Notes: a model not told the origin generated them from the letters alone. Numbered from the stretch's first letter, positions 1-9,239 are shown. The stretch is DNA of 64,000 bases from Natranaeroarchaeum aerophilus (GCF_023638055.1 NZ_JAKRVY010000005.1:162134-226133), one strand, 5' to 3'. Made by a program: numbers and translations.

Positions 1-117
1 TCGGCCGAAGATCACGGGCTCTACTGCGTCGGTGACTGGGTCGCAGGCGAGGGACGAGTCCACGCCGCCCTGCGAAATGGGATGGATACCGGCGAGCGAA
101 TCGTTTACGGGATCTGA
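1..117 (+). CDS. C-terminal end of an FAD-dependent oxidoreductase (partial)
   Basis: Only the last 38 codons are inside the window; the gene runs off the left edge. The residues GLYCVGDWVAGEGRV followed by a conserved small-residue stretch match the C-terminal FAD-binding signature of NAD(P)/FAD-dependent oxidoreductases and amine-oxidase-like flavoproteins, where the GD pair contacts the flavin ribityl/pyrophosphate. The substrate cannot be told from this fragment. The next gene starts 68 bases downstream with its own TATA-like element, so the two are probably separate transcripts. Confidence 0.65.
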   Translation, partial: SAEDHGLYCVGDWVAGEGRVHAALRNGMDTGERIVYGI

Positions 118-185
118 CGCCGCGACGAACCGTCTTGATCGTCCCGCGGCGAACCTTCTTAATCGTTCGTGTAGAATCGCGGAGT

Positions 186-2189
186 ATGCCGTCTCTCAGC
201 GACGTCGACGAGATCGTTCACGAGCCCTCGCCGGAGTTCGTCGAGTCGACGAACGTTACCGCCTTTATGCACGAGTACGGGATCGACGACTACGAGGAGT
301 TGATCGCCCGAACGACCAGGAAGATCGAAGGCGAGCCCAACTCGGGCGTCGACTGGTTCTGGGACGAGCTCGTCGAGTATCTCGACATCGACTTCTTCGA
401 GCCCCACGACACGGTCCGGGACGACTCGGATGGCCCCCAGTTCACCGACTGGTATCCCGGCGGGCGCATCAACGCCGCGCACAACGTGGTGGACCGGCAC
501 GCGGCCGACGAGGCGTCCCGCGAGGACACCGCGATCATCTGGGAGAGCGAACCGGGCGAGGGTCGCGAGATCACCTTCGAAGAGCTTGCTGTGGAGACAG
601 GGCGTGTCGCGAACGCTCTCGACGACCGGGGCGTCGACCCCGGTGACACCGTTGCGCTGTACATGCCCATGGTACCCGAGGTCGTTTCGATCCTCTATGG
701 CTGTCTGGCAGCGGGTGCGATCGCCGTCCCGATCTTCTCCGGATTCGGCACGGACGCCGTCGCGACGCGGATCGAGGACGCTGACCCTGACGTACTGTTT
801 ACCGCCGACGGCTTCTACCGGCGCGGCGAGCCGGTGGCGCTCAAACCGACCGCGGACGATGCGCTTTCAGAGACTGACGGCGTCGAGACCGTGATCGTCC
901 ACGATCGGCTGGGCAGTCGGAACGACGACGGACTGGATCTGTCATGGACCGACGGGCGTGACGAATGGTGGGACGACGCCGTGATGTCAGCGGATGATGA
1001 GTACGAGACGAGATCGCCCCCCGCCGATCACCCCGCGATGCTGTTGTACTCCTCGGGGACCACCGGCAAGCCAAAAGGGATCGTCCAGACACATGCTGGC
1101 GCACTCGTGCAGTCGGCCAAGGAGATATACTTCGGCTTCGACCACCAGCCCGACGACCGGTTTTTCTGGCTCTCGGATATCGGCTGGATGATGGGGCCGT
1201 GGACCTTGCTCGGCAACCACACCTTTGGCGGGACGGTCGTGCTCTACGAGGGTGCGCCCGATCATCCGGAACCGGACCGCCTCTGGGAACTGATCGACCG
1301 CCACGACGTGACGACCTTCGGTATCTCGCCAACGGCGATCCGTGCACTCCGAAAGCACGGCGATGAGTGGCTCGACGACCACGACCTGTCGAGTCTACGG
1401 CTGCTCGGCTCGACCGGGGAGCCGTGGGATCCCGAGTCCTGGCGGTGGTTCTACGAACGCGTCGGCGGGGGGGAGTGCCCGATTATCAACATATCCGGCG
1501 GGACCGAAATCATGGGCTGCTTTCTCATGCCGATGCCGATCCAGCGGCTCAAACCCTGCACCCTCGGTGGTCCCGGGCTGGGGATGGACATCGACATCGT
1601 CGATAGCGCGGGCGACTCCATTGCCGACGAGCACGAACGCGGCTATCTGGTTGCCCGCGATTCCTGTCCCTCGATGACGAAATCCCTGTGGAGCGGCGAC
1701 GAGCGGTACATTGAGGAGTACTGGTCGACGTGGGAGGGCCTCTGGGACCACGGCGACTGGGCGCAGATCGACGAGGACGGCTTCTGGTTTCTCCACGGGC
1801 GGGCCGACGACGCGCTCAACGTCGCCGGACGAAAGGTCGGTCCTGCCGAGGTCGAGGGGGCACTGATCGACCACAATGCCGTCAATCAGGCTGCTGCCGT
1901 CGGCGTCCCGGACGAGACGACGGGGCAAGCGGTGGTAGCGTACGCCGTACTCGACGCCGACGCGGAGCCCAGCGAGGAGCTACAGGCGGTGCTCCGCGAG
2001 CGCGTCGGCGCGGAGCTGGGGAAACCGTTCATGCCGCGAGAGATACTGTTCGTCGAGGAGTTTCCGAAAACACAGAGCGGCAAGATCGTCCGTCGGGCCA
2101 TCGCAGCCGCCTACACCGGCGAGGATCTCGGCGACCTCGAAAGCGTGGAGAACCCCGAAGCTATCGACGCCATCGAAGCCCCACGATAG
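186..2189 (+). CDS. Acyl-CoA synthetase (AMP-forming), acetyl-CoA-synthetase-like
   Basis: A 667-residue ANL-superfamily adenylate-forming ligase that activates a carboxylic acid as acyl-AMP and transfers it to CoA. An N-terminal cap like that of acetyl-CoA synthetases comes first (about 1-110), then the ATP-binding P-loop YSSGTTGKPKG near residue 285. The C-terminal hinge motif HGRADDALNVAGRKVG follows, and the catalytic lysine motif TQSGKIVRR lies near the C-terminus. Length and order fit acetyl/propionyl-CoA synthetase-like enzymes; the acyl substrate cannot be fixed. I chose the ATG at 186 over an in-frame start at 135 because a TATA-like TTCTTAATC lies about 26 bases upstream and the N-terminus then aligns with the family. 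It is convergent with a truncated relative. Confidence 0.9.
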   Translation: MPSLSDVDEIVHEPSPEFVESTNVTAFMHEYGIDDYEELIARTTRKIEGEPNSGVDWFWDELVEYLDIDFFEPHDTVRDDSDGPQFTDWYPGGRINAAHNVVDRHAADEASREDTAIIWESEPGEGREITFEELAVETGRVANALDDRGVDPGDTVALYMPMVPEVVSILYGCLAAGAIAVPIFSGFGTDAVATRIEDADPDVLFTADGFYRRGEPVALKPTADDALSETDGVETVIVHDRLGSRNDDGLDLSWTDGRDEWWDDAVMSADDEYETRSPPADHPAMLLYSSGTTGKPKGIVQTHAGALVQSAKEIYFGFDHQPDDRFFWLSDIGWMMGPWTLLGNHTFGGTVVLYEGAPDHPEPDRLWELIDRHDVTTFGISPTAIRALRKHGDEWLDDHDLSSLRLLGSTGEPWDPESWRWFYERVGGGECPIINISGGTEIMGCFLMPMPIQRLKPCTLGGPGLGMDIDIVDSAGDSIADEHERGYLVARDSCPSMTKSLWSGDERYIEEYWSTWEGLWDHGDWAQIDEDGFWFLHGRADDALNVAGRKVGPAEVEGALIDHNAVNQAAAVGVPDETTGQAVVAYAVLDADAEPSEELQAVLRERVGAELGKPFMPREILFVEEFPKTQSGKIVRRAIAAAYTGEDLGDLESVENPEAIDAIEAPR

Positions 2190-2197
2190 CGGCCCGT

Positions 2198-2938
2198 TCA
2201 GAGATCGATATCTGAGATATCGAGCCACCGGTCGGTGGCTGGCTCCTCGTCGGCCACGATTTCGGCGTCGGCGTCCGATCCATCGGCACCAAGCTGGACA
2301 GCTCCCCCGGCGAGCAACGGTGCGAGCACGCCCGCAGCGACGGTTCGGGGATCGGCGAGCGGTGCCCGAACCGCGACCATCTCGCCTGGAGCCAGCGAAA
2401 GCCGGTCGACCGTATCGAAGGCCGTGCGGAGCAGGCGTTCGTGGCTATAGGCAGCGTCGTCGGTCACGAGGACAGCCGCTCCGGGATCCCGATCCTCCGG
2501 CGGGACGGTCGGGTTCTCGCTCCAGACGTTCTCCTCGAAGTAGCGAACGGTCGGCTCGTTGGGGTTCGCCCCGTAGCCAACTCTCTGGCCGCCTGGCGGG
2601 AGTTCATACAGATCGATCCTGTCGGTCGGAGCGAGGACGACTCTGGCATCGATCGCTTCCGGCGGGTCCAGCCGCACCTGTGCGCCGAGCAGCGCCGCGC
2701 CGAACAGTCCGAGCAGGGGCTGGGGGCGCGGCTCCGCGACGATACCGACGGTAACACCCTCACGAACGCCCAGATGCCGAAAGAAGTTCCCCGTCTTCCA
2801 CGCGGTCGTGAGAAAGCGCTGGTAGGTGTAGACGTGATCGGTGTCACCGTCGGCACGGACCGCGACCGCCCCCGACCGCCGCTCGCGGGGGAGCAGATCG
2901 CCGAGCGTCCGCACCGTGTCTTCGTCGAGCCGTTCCAT
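2198..2938 (-). CDS. AMP-binding-like protein lacking the catalytic motifs
   Basis: A 246-residue protein similar in layout to the large N-terminal domain of acyl-CoA synthetases: a TYQRFLTTAWKTGNFFRHLGV segment early, and an APGEMVAVRAPLADPRT segment late that resembles the region after the P-loop. The Ser/Thr/Gly-rich P-loop itself is absent (the position reads VLVTDDAAYSHE), and the whole C-terminal lid domain with its catalytic lysine is missing. Catalysis of adenylation is therefore unlikely; a regulatory or binding role is inference. The start at 2938 has a TTTTTGAAC element about 25 bases upstream. It ends 8 bases from the convergent full-length synthetase. Confidence 0.75.
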   Translation of the reverse strand: MERLDEDTVRTLGDLLPRERRSGAVAVRADGDTDHVYTYQRFLTTAWKTGNFFRHLGVREGVTVGIVAEPRPQPLLGLFGAALLGAQVRLDPPEAIDARVVLAPTDRIDLYELPPGGQRVGYGANPNEPTVRYFEENVWSENPTVPPEDRDPGAAVLVTDDAAYSHERLLRTAFDTVDRLSLAPGEMVAVRAPLADPRTVAAGVLAPLLAGGAVQLGADGSDADAEIVADEEPATDRWLDISDIDL

Positions 2939-3038
2939 GGACTGGGCTATGGACCCACCGTTCAAAAAGACGGAGTTTCGTGTGTGTCGTGTCGGTTTCG
3001 TGTATTCCGCGTGGAGTGGCCGACACGGCACCCATAGG

Positions 3039-3521
3039 CTACGGCGACAGTCCTCGGGCCGTTCGCCAGTCGTGGCTCGTCTCGAGCCGAACCGTCCGAT
3101 CGACCAACTCCGTGAACATCTGTCGGACGGCCGGATCAGCCGCCTCGTCGAGGGTGCACACGAGCCGACCGCCCGTCGCAGTAACGCGGTGGCGGACCAA
3201 CAACAGGAACCTGAACACCGGTAGCGGAACGCCAGACTGGCCCGAGCCAAGTCGCGTCAGGTCGAGCAGGACATCCGGCGCAGTGAGCTCATCCACCCGA
3301 CGTGAGAGACCGATCCCCACCTCGGTAAGCGCTCTGGTGTCCCCCTCGATCGCTGGCACGACGCTCGACGCGTCGAGCGTGGTCGTTGAAATCCCCTCAG
3401 ACGGGGCGATCACCGTCGGTCCAGGTCCGAGTAGCTCTCCGGCCCGGTCGTACCGGTCCGGTGCTGGTCCCGTCACGAGAATACTGTTACTCCCTACGAG
3501 GCTGTCGCAGTCGGCATCCAT
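3039..3521 (-). CDS. DUF7504-like haloarchaeal protein
   Basis: A 160-residue acidic soluble protein. It starts with a short strand-turn segment (NSILVTGPAP) reminiscent of a RecA/KaiC-like P-loop fold without a lysine. Later come a TEVGIGLSR segment, a hydrophobic strand (PDVLLDLTRL), a PVFRFLLLVRHRV helix and a C-terminal TGGRLVCTLDEAA strand. The same order (LTEIG, IVLCFDSITQLL, VFQFLHTLLERL) occurs in the second such protein at 28857-29678, so I place both in the DUF7504 group. Function is unknown. Two 10-bp direct repeats lie upstream of its presumed promoter. Confidence 0.6.
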   Translation of the reverse strand: MDADCDSLVGSNSILVTGPAPDRYDRAGELLGPGPTVIAPSEGISTTTLDASSVVPAIEGDTRALTEVGIGLSRRVDELTAPDVLLDLTRLGSGQSGVPLPVFRFLLLVRHRVTATGGRLVCTLDEAADPAVRQMFTELVDRTVRLETSHDWRTARGLSP

Positions 3522-3576
3522 CGTCGTACGTGCACCCGATACGTTCCGAGCAGGTGGAGTACCTTGGTTACGATCC

Positions 3577-3607
3577 GTTTACTTGCTGGTAGGTACTGTT
3601 TACTTGC
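3577..3607. repeat. Direct repeat GTTTACTTGC x2, 21-bp period
   Basis: Two perfect copies of GTTTACTTGC (minus strand GCAAGTAAAC) start at 3577 and 3598, exactly 21 bases or two helical turns apart. They sit between dnaJ and the DUF7504-like gene, roughly 55-86 bases upstream of the latter's start codon. That is upstream of where its TATA box would be, a position typical of activator sites. The regulator is unknown. Confidence 0.6.
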
Positions 3608-3616
3608 CAAGCGGGC

Positions 3617-4783
3617 TCAAAAGGAACTCTTGATCTTCTCGAAAAAGCCCTTCTCGACGTCGATCTCCTCGCCACCGGCCTCGGCGAACTGTTCGAGCGC
3701 CTCCCGCTGTTCCTCGTTGAGGCTCCCGGGAGTAACGACCTGCACCTGCACGTAGAGGTCGCCCTGTCCGCGCCCGCGGAGTCGGGGCATCCCTTTGTTC
3801 CGCAGGCGGAACGTCTCGCCACTCTGTGTCCCTGCGGGCACGTCCATCTCGACGTCACCGTCGAACGTCGAAATCTCGATCGTGTCGCCGAAGACGGCCT
3901 GCGGGAACGAGATGGCCTTGTTCAGTTGCAGGTCGTCGCCGTCGCGCTCGAAGTCGGGATGGTCCGCGACCGATACCTCGATCAGCAGGTCGCCGTTGGG
4001 TCCGCGGCCCTCGGAGGGCGCGCCCTCGCCGTCCATCCGGAGCGTCTGGCCGTCCTTGATCCCGGCAGGCACCTCGACGGTCAGCGTCGCTTCCCTGTTG
4101 ACGCGACCGTCGCCGCCACAGTCCGAACACCGCTCCGAGTAGATCTCACCATCACCCTCACAGCGGGGGCAGGTCTGGGTCTGTTGCATCCGGCCGAGTG
4201 GGGTCTGTGAGACCTGCGTGACCTGTCCCTGTCCGTTACATTCAGGGCAGGTCCGCGAGTCGGCATCCTCGGGGTGGCCCTCGCCGTTACACGTCTCACA
4301 CGCCTCCGGACGGCGGATCGTGATCTCTTTGTCGACGCCCTCGTAGACGTCCTCGAGGTCTAGCCGGAGCCGCGTTCGGAGATCCGATCCCTTGCGATCT
4401 CGACGGCTTCGGCCGCCCTGTCCACCGAAGAACTGCTCGAAGATGTCTCCCATGCCGCCTCCACCACCTGCGCCGCCGAACGGTCCGCCAGCTCCCCCTC
4501 CGAACGGACCTCCTGCGCCCCCTGCGCCACGGTTGCCGTCGAATCCGCCGCGTTTGTTTGCCTGCTCGAACCGGTCGTGACCCATCCGGTCGTAGGCCTG
4601 TCGTTTCTCCTCGTCAGTGAGTACCTCCTTGGCTTTCTGGAGCTTCTTGAACTTCTCCTCGGCGTTCGGATCGTCGCTCACGTCCGGATGATACTCGCTC
4701 GCTTTCTTCCGGTAGGCCTGCTTGATCTCGTCCTCGGTGGCATCGCGGCTCACACCGAGTACGTCGTAGAAGTCCTCGCTCAT
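3617..4783 (-). CDS. dnaJ: Chaperone protein DnaJ (Hsp40, type I)
   Basis: A 388-residue co-chaperone that stimulates DnaK ATPase and delivers unfolded clients. An N-terminal J domain (about 1-70) carries HPD at 32-34. A Gly/Phe-rich linker rich in GGAGGPFGG-type repeats covers about 80-125. Four CxxCxGxG zinc motifs follow (CETCNGEG, CPECNGQG, CPRCEGDG, CSDCGGDG), then the two client-binding beta domains. All hallmarks of a complete type I DnaJ are present. No dnaK or grpE is beside it here. A TCTTTTCAAG element about 30 bases upstream supports the start. Confidence 0.97.
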   Translation of the reverse strand: MSEDFYDVLGVSRDATEDEIKQAYRKKASEYHPDVSDDPNAEEKFKKLQKAKEVLTDEEKRQAYDRMGHDRFEQANKRGGFDGNRGAGGAGGPFGGGAGGPFGGAGGGGGMGDIFEQFFGGQGGRSRRDRKGSDLRTRLRLDLEDVYEGVDKEITIRRPEACETCNGEGHPEDADSRTCPECNGQGQVTQVSQTPLGRMQQTQTCPRCEGDGEIYSERCSDCGGDGRVNREATLTVEVPAGIKDGQTLRMDGEGAPSEGRGPNGDLLIEVSVADHPDFERDGDDLQLNKAISFPQAVFGDTIEISTFDGDVEMDVPAGTQSGETFRLRNKGMPRLRGRGQGDLYVQVQVVTPGSLNEEQREALEQFAEAGGEEIDVEKGFFEKIKSSF

Positions 4784-4856
4784 TCGTTATGCCGCAGTAG
4801 TCGGTTGAGACACTTGAAAAGACCGGGTTCGACCTGCGGTAGCTGTCACTGCGCGC

Positions 4857-5597
4857 TCAGTTCCCGATATCGACGTCACGATACGTCGTCTCGCAGGGCG
4901 GACCATCGGCGAATCGATAGGATGCACCGTCCTCCCCGAGCGCGATGATCGACGACGAGCGCGTCCCGAAACCATCGCCGTGGATACAGACGCCGTACTC
5001 GTGGTTGCCGAGGACGGACTCGGCACGCGACCGCCATCCATCCAGACCCTCTCCCGGCGCGACCGAGAGTACCTCACGGATTCTGTCTGCGTTCTCGGCC
5101 TGCTGCTTGCCCGCCGATTTTCGGTCGATCGGAATCGTGTACCGACCGTCAGCGCCGACGTTCACCACGACGTGGACGCCCGGTTCAAACTGGCGAAACT
5201 GCAGTCGGCCGTCCCACTCGTAGTAGAGCGCACTGTTCCGGTCGACAACCACGAGGTTGAACCCGGCGTACTCGTGATCACGAACCGTCCGTTCGACGTA
5301 TCGGGCCGCGGCTTCCGCGGACTCCCGGTCTAGCGCGTCCCGGACGAGCAACCCACGCGAGCGCTCCCCGGCGAGGTCGGCGTCGTTCCAGCGGTTCGTG
5401 ATCCCGACCACCACACCGTGCTCGTTGTAGCCGATCCACGTTCCCGAGGCCTCCTCATCCTGCGGGGCCACGATCTGTGGATCGGTGTCGAGCACACCGG
5501 GGGCGGCCGAGGGACGATCGAGCACCTCGTCGCGGTTCGCAGCCACAGCTACCGGCGCGCCCTCGAAGACCTGCCATGCGAGCGTCAGTGTGCACAC
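4857..5597 (-). CDS. NRDE / TANGO2-family protein
   Basis: A 246-residue protein of the NRDE (TANGO2) family, named after the motif seen here as AANRDEVLDRPS near residue 20. It also has the GTWIGYNEHGVVVGITNR segment and a C-terminal SSSIIALGEDG. The family has N-terminal-nucleophile-like features and starts Met-Cys. A GTG start at 5597 restores exactly that (Met-Cys-Thr-Leu), and a TTTTATT element lies about 25 bases upstream, so I prefer it to the longer frame. Eukaryotic TANGO2 is linked to lipid and haem handling; the archaeal role is unknown. Confidence 0.85.
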   Translation of the reverse strand: MCTLTLAWQVFEGAPVAVAANRDEVLDRPSAAPGVLDTDPQIVAPQDEEASGTWIGYNEHGVVVGITNRWNDADLAGERSRGLLVRDALDRESAEAAARYVERTVRDHEYAGFNLVVVDRNSALYYEWDGRLQFRQFEPGVHVVVNVGADGRYTIPIDRKSAGKQQAENADRIREVLSVAPGEGLDGWRSRAESVLGNHEYGVCIHGDGFGTRSSSIIALGEDGASYRFADGPPCETTYRDVDIGN

Positions 5598-5634
5598 GTG
5601 TGTTACTTGGAGGGATCCGGAATAAAATCGCGGG

Positions 5635-7215
5635 TTACTCCGGGTTTCCGAGGCGCACCTGTACGGCAGTCCGGTCGACGGTTCCCGACGGCGTTCGCGG
5701 CAACGCGTCCGCAAACTCGATAGTACGTGGGAGCTTGTAGCCTGCCAACCGGTCGCGACAGTATGCTCGAAGCGCCTCGGAGTCAGGGCGCTCCAGTTCC
5801 GCCGTTTCTCCGTCGCTCACCACCACGAGCGCGCCGACACGCTCGCCCCACTCCTCATCGTCGAGACCCACCACTGCGGCGTCCGCGACGGCGGGATGGG
5901 AGCAAAGCGCCTCGCGAACCTCCACCGGGTCGACGTTCTCGCCGCCGGTGACGATCCGATCGGATCGCCGACCGGTGATCCAGAGACGGTTCCCGTCGTC
6001 CCGATAGCCCAGATCACCGGTGTGTAGCCCGCGAGGGCCGAACGATCGCTCGGTCACGGCGTCGTCCAGATAGCCCGGCGTCACGGTCGGTCCCGAGACG
6101 ACGACCTCGCCGACGTCGCCCGCTTCGACCGGCGTCCCCTGCTCGTCGACGATGGACACGTCGGTGCCGAGGAGTGGGCGACCAACCGTACCTTCGTGGG
6201 CAACTGCCTCGGCGGGCCGCGCGGTCGCGATCTGGGACGCTGTCTCGGTCATCCCGTAGGTAGGACAGACGGGGACGCCCGCGCTGTCGGCTCGCTCGAC
6301 AAGTACCGGGTCGGCCCGCCCGCCTCCGAGGAGAACGAAGCGAAGACTGTCGGGGAGGTCGGCGTCCCCATCGAGGATCCGCGCCAGCATCGTCGGGACC
6401 AGCGAGAGGCCGGTCACCTCGTGGGTGCGGGCTACCGCAGGCGTATACTCCGCGTCGAACGTGGACTGCAGAACCACGCAGGTGCCGTACAGCGTCGAGC
6501 GGAACACCGGAGCAAGGCCGCCCATATGGTACATCGGTAACGCACAGAGCCACCGATCGTCGGGGACCACGCCGAGGCGGAACGCTGATCCGACGGCTGA
6601 CGCGACCAGATTGCCGGTCGTCAACGGGACCGCTTTCGGCTTCCCCGTGGTCCCCGACGTAAAGAGGACGAGTCGCCGATCCGCAGGCGAGCGCTCGACT
6701 CGGGGTAGCGAGTCAGCAGGGTCGTGAGACCAGACGCGTACCGGATCAGTGTCGGCGCTCTCGCCGTTCCCGTGTTCGTCGTCCACGCGTCCGATCGTGA
6801 GGTCGATATCGAGTTCCTCGGCAACTGCCGTCGCCTGCTCAACTTGCTCGGCGTCACAGAGCAGCGTCTCGACGCCAACGCGCTCACAGTGCCCGCTGAG
6901 TTCGCCGCCGGTGAGCCTGACGTTCAGCGGGACTAGCACCGCACCCAGTCGACCGAGCGCGTGGACGACCGTGATGAACGGCAGGCCCGTATTGAGCAGT
7001 GTGGCGACGTGAGTACCGGGACAGACCCCGAGCGTCGAGAGTCGGCGTGCGAGATCATCGACGAGGGCGTCGAGGTCGGCATAGGTCAGTCGGTCGGCAT
7101 TATCCGGCTCGTTCCGTGACGCCGCCGACCCATCGCCCGCATGGATCACCGCGAGCGCCTCCGGCGACGTCGCGGCCCACACCGCGAGCAGATCCGCATC
7201 CGGCCAGCCAGTCAC
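5635..7215 (-). CDS. menE: o-Succinylbenzoate--CoA ligase MenE
   Basis: A 526-residue ANL-superfamily ligase that activates o-succinylbenzoate to its CoA thioester in menaquinone synthesis. The P-loop is LFTSGTTGKPKAVPL near residue 185. PTYGMTETASQIA (substrate/adenine motif) and the hinge ITGRRSDRIVTGGENV follow, and the C-terminal lid ends with RTPSGTVDRTA where a lysine is usual. MenE identity rests on the family match plus position: its ATG overlaps the stop of menC by 4 bases, last in a menB-menA-menC-menE operon. It may be N-terminally complete, as the start falls at the menC junction. Confidence 0.92.
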   Translation of the reverse strand: MTGWPDADLLAVWAATSPEALAVIHAGDGSAASRNEPDNADRLTYADLDALVDDLARRLSTLGVCPGTHVATLLNTGLPFITVVHALGRLGAVLVPLNVRLTGGELSGHCERVGVETLLCDAEQVEQATAVAEELDIDLTIGRVDDEHGNGESADTDPVRVWSHDPADSLPRVERSPADRRLVLFTSGTTGKPKAVPLTTGNLVASAVGSAFRLGVVPDDRWLCALPMYHMGGLAPVFRSTLYGTCVVLQSTFDAEYTPAVARTHEVTGLSLVPTMLARILDGDADLPDSLRFVLLGGGRADPVLVERADSAGVPVCPTYGMTETASQIATARPAEAVAHEGTVGRPLLGTDVSIVDEQGTPVEAGDVGEVVVSGPTVTPGYLDDAVTERSFGPRGLHTGDLGYRDDGNRLWITGRRSDRIVTGGENVDPVEVREALCSHPAVADAAVVGLDDEEWGERVGALVVVSDGETAELERPDSEALRAYCRDRLAGYKLPRTIEFADALPRTPSGTVDRTAVQVRLGNPE

Positions 7216-8288
7216 CGCCCATCACCTCGCTCCCACGGCCCCCGCGTTCCGACCCCGGCGTCCCGGGGAACCATCGCGTTGCCGTCCTCGATCGGTGCGG
7301 GATCCGTCGCGAGGTCTTCGGCGAGCATCCCACCCGTCGCCAGCCCACAGGCGTCGATTCCCGGGAGAGAGGCGGCGAGATGTACTGCACCGGTCCGGGC
7401 GACGACCGCGTCGATAGTCGTCGTGACCACCGGACGAACCCCCTCGCGCCGGGCGTCCCGCGCGATCCGTCTGGCACGGTCGAGTCCCCCGAGCGCCATC
7501 GGCTTGAGAACGAGCGCGTCCGCGGCGTCTTCCTCTCGAATCTCCTCGAAAGAGTGACTCGCCAGCGATTCGTCGAGCGCGATGTCGACCCCGGTCACGC
7601 GCCGTAGTTCGGCGTGGCCCGTCAGGTCTTCGGTGTCGATGGGCTGTTCGACGTAGTCCAGCATCGTCCCCGAGAGCAATGTCAGCGCGTGCCGGGCCTG
7701 CTCGCGACCCCACGCGCCGTTCGCGTCGACGCGGAGAGCGACGTTCGGACCAACCGCTTCCCGCACCGCCTCGACGCGTTCGACGTCCTCGCCGATCGAC
7801 CGATTCCCGACTTTCAGTTTGATCGTCGTGAACCCTTCCGTAAGCGCCTCGCGGGCCGCCGCCGCTGCATCCTCAGCGTCGTCGTCCCCGATGGTCGCGT
7901 TGACTGGGACGCGTGTGGTCCGGCCAACGCTCCCGAGCCACCGGTACAGAGGCTCGTTGCTCTCGGTTGCACGCAGGTCAGCGAGGGCAGACGAGACGGC
8001 GTGGCGGGCTGCGGGCTGCCCCTCGACGGCGGCGAGGGCACCGGCAGGGTCGTCGTCGTTCAGTCGCTCAAGCGCGTCGAAGAGGCCATCCCGACACTCC
8101 GCAAGGGACTCGGTCCAGACCGGTAGCGGAGTTGCCTCACCGACGCCCACGGCACTCCCGGTGTCGACGCCCGCGTCTCCATCCGACTCGATCCGGAGCG
8201 CGACTCCCTCACGACGCTCGATCGTCCCCGCTGCGGTCGAGAGCGGCGAGGAAAGCGGGAGATCGAACTCCGTGGACTCGGCGCGCAT
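7212..8288 (-). CDS. menC: o-Succinylbenzoate synthase MenC
   Basis: A 358-residue enolase-superfamily enzyme that dehydrates SHCHC to o-succinylbenzoate. Visible features are a capping domain, the catalytic KLKVG motif (KxK) after TEGFTTI, and metal-ligand positions in LRVDANGAW, DYVEQPI and ALDESLA. A second general acid/base region is at VLKPMALGG. It lies between menA and menE; its ATG comes directly after the menA stop and its end overlaps the menE start, so translation of the three is likely coupled. Confidence 0.93.
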   Translation of the reverse strand: MRAESTEFDLPLSSPLSTAAGTIERREGVALRIESDGDAGVDTGSAVGVGEATPLPVWTESLAECRDGLFDALERLNDDDPAGALAAVEGQPAARHAVSSALADLRATESNEPLYRWLGSVGRTTRVPVNATIGDDDAEDAAAAAREALTEGFTTIKLKVGNRSIGEDVERVEAVREAVGPNVALRVDANGAWGREQARHALTLLSGTMLDYVEQPIDTEDLTGHAELRRVTGVDIALDESLASHSFEEIREEDAADALVLKPMALGGLDRARRIARDARREGVRPVVTTTIDAVVARTGAVHLAASLPGIDACGLATGGMLAEDLATDPAPIEDGNAMVPRDAGVGTRGPWERGDGR

Positions 8289-9239
8289 TCAGATCACCAT
8301 TCCGAGTGCGAACAGCACTGCAAACCCGGCCAGCAGTTTCCCGGTCTGTTCGAGCGCAGGGTTCAGCGCCTCGCCGTCGGTTCGCGTAAGCATCGTGTGC
8401 GTCACCAGCCACGCGTAGGGCAGCGTTGCCAGCGGCAGGAGTATTGCCGGGCCGAACTCGCCGCTCGCGAAAAAGTACGCAGGGACGGCGTACGCAAGCG
8501 AGAGCAGGGCGACGAACTCGACGCGGCTCCACCGGTAGCCCAGGATAACCGCCAGCGAGCGCTTTCCGGCCTCGCGATCGGTTTCGAGATCCCGGACGTT
8601 GTTCACGACGAGGATGTTCGTCGAGATGCCAGCGATCGGCAAGCTGGCGAGCACCGCTGTCGTCGTGATCGTCCCTTCGGGTATGGTCGTCGCAAGCGGG
8701 GCGGCGATGACGTCCGCGGCCTGCACGTAGAAGGTTCCGACGACGGCAATCACGCCGAAGAAGACGAACACGAACAGATCTCCGAGGCCGTGAGAGCCAA
8801 GCGGGAACGGGCCGCCGGCGTAGGCGTAGCCGCTGACGAGGCTCGCTAGCCCGATCACGAGGATCGGCAGGCCGCCGACGTAGACCAGATAGGTGCCGAC
8901 GAGCAGCGCCGCGGCGAAGGTGAGGACCATTGCGCGCTTGACCTGCTCGGCGGGGATCAATCCGGAGTTGGTCACCCGCGTGAACCCCTGTCGGTCCTCC
9001 GAGTCGACACCCTTGACCGCGTCGTAGTAGTCGTTCGCGAAGTTGGTGCCGATCTGGATCAACATCGCACCGACAAGCGCGGCGAGAGCGGGCCAGACGG
9101 AGAACAGCCCTGCGTCGTAGGCCAGTCCGACGCCGACGATCACCGGCGCTACGGCTGCCGGAAGCGTCTGCGGACGGCTGGCGATCAGCCACGCCTTCAC
9201 GCGGGATATCTCGGGCTCTTCGGTTGCTGTCGCCGTCAT
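8289..9239 (-). CDS. menA: 1,4-Dihydroxy-2-naphthoate polyprenyltransferase MenA
   Basis: A 316-residue UbiA-family integral membrane prenyltransferase that attaches the isoprenoid tail to dihydroxynaphthoate. The two Asp-rich, Mg/pyrophosphate-binding motifs are clear: NDYYDAVKG near residue 70 and NNVRDLETDREAGKRSL near 195. About eight or nine hydrophobic segments span the chain. I take the ATG at 9239, which overlaps the menB stop by one base (TGATG), rather than a longer frame extending into menB. It starts the membrane step of the operon menB-menA-menC-menE. Confidence 0.94.
   Translation of the reverse strand: MTATATEEPEISRVKAWLIASRPQTLPAAVAPVIVGVGLAYDAGLFSVWPALAALVGAMLIQIGTNFANDYYDAVKGVDSEDRQGFTRVTNSGLIPAEQVKRAMVLTFAAALLVGTYLVYVGGLPILVIGLASLVSGYAYAGGPFPLGSHGLGDLFVFVFFGVIAVVGTFYVQAADVIAAPLATTIPEGTITTTAVLASLPIAGISTNILVVNNVRDLETDREAGKRSLAVILGYRWSRVEFVALLSLAYAVPAYFFASGEFGPAILLPLATLPYAWLVTHTMLTRTDGEALNPALEQTGKLLAGFAVLFALGMVI

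Noticed and set aside
4430..4560. Repetitive GGN-rich tract, considered as a tandem repeat
   Set aside because: It encodes the Gly/Phe-rich linker of DnaJ, a normal family feature.
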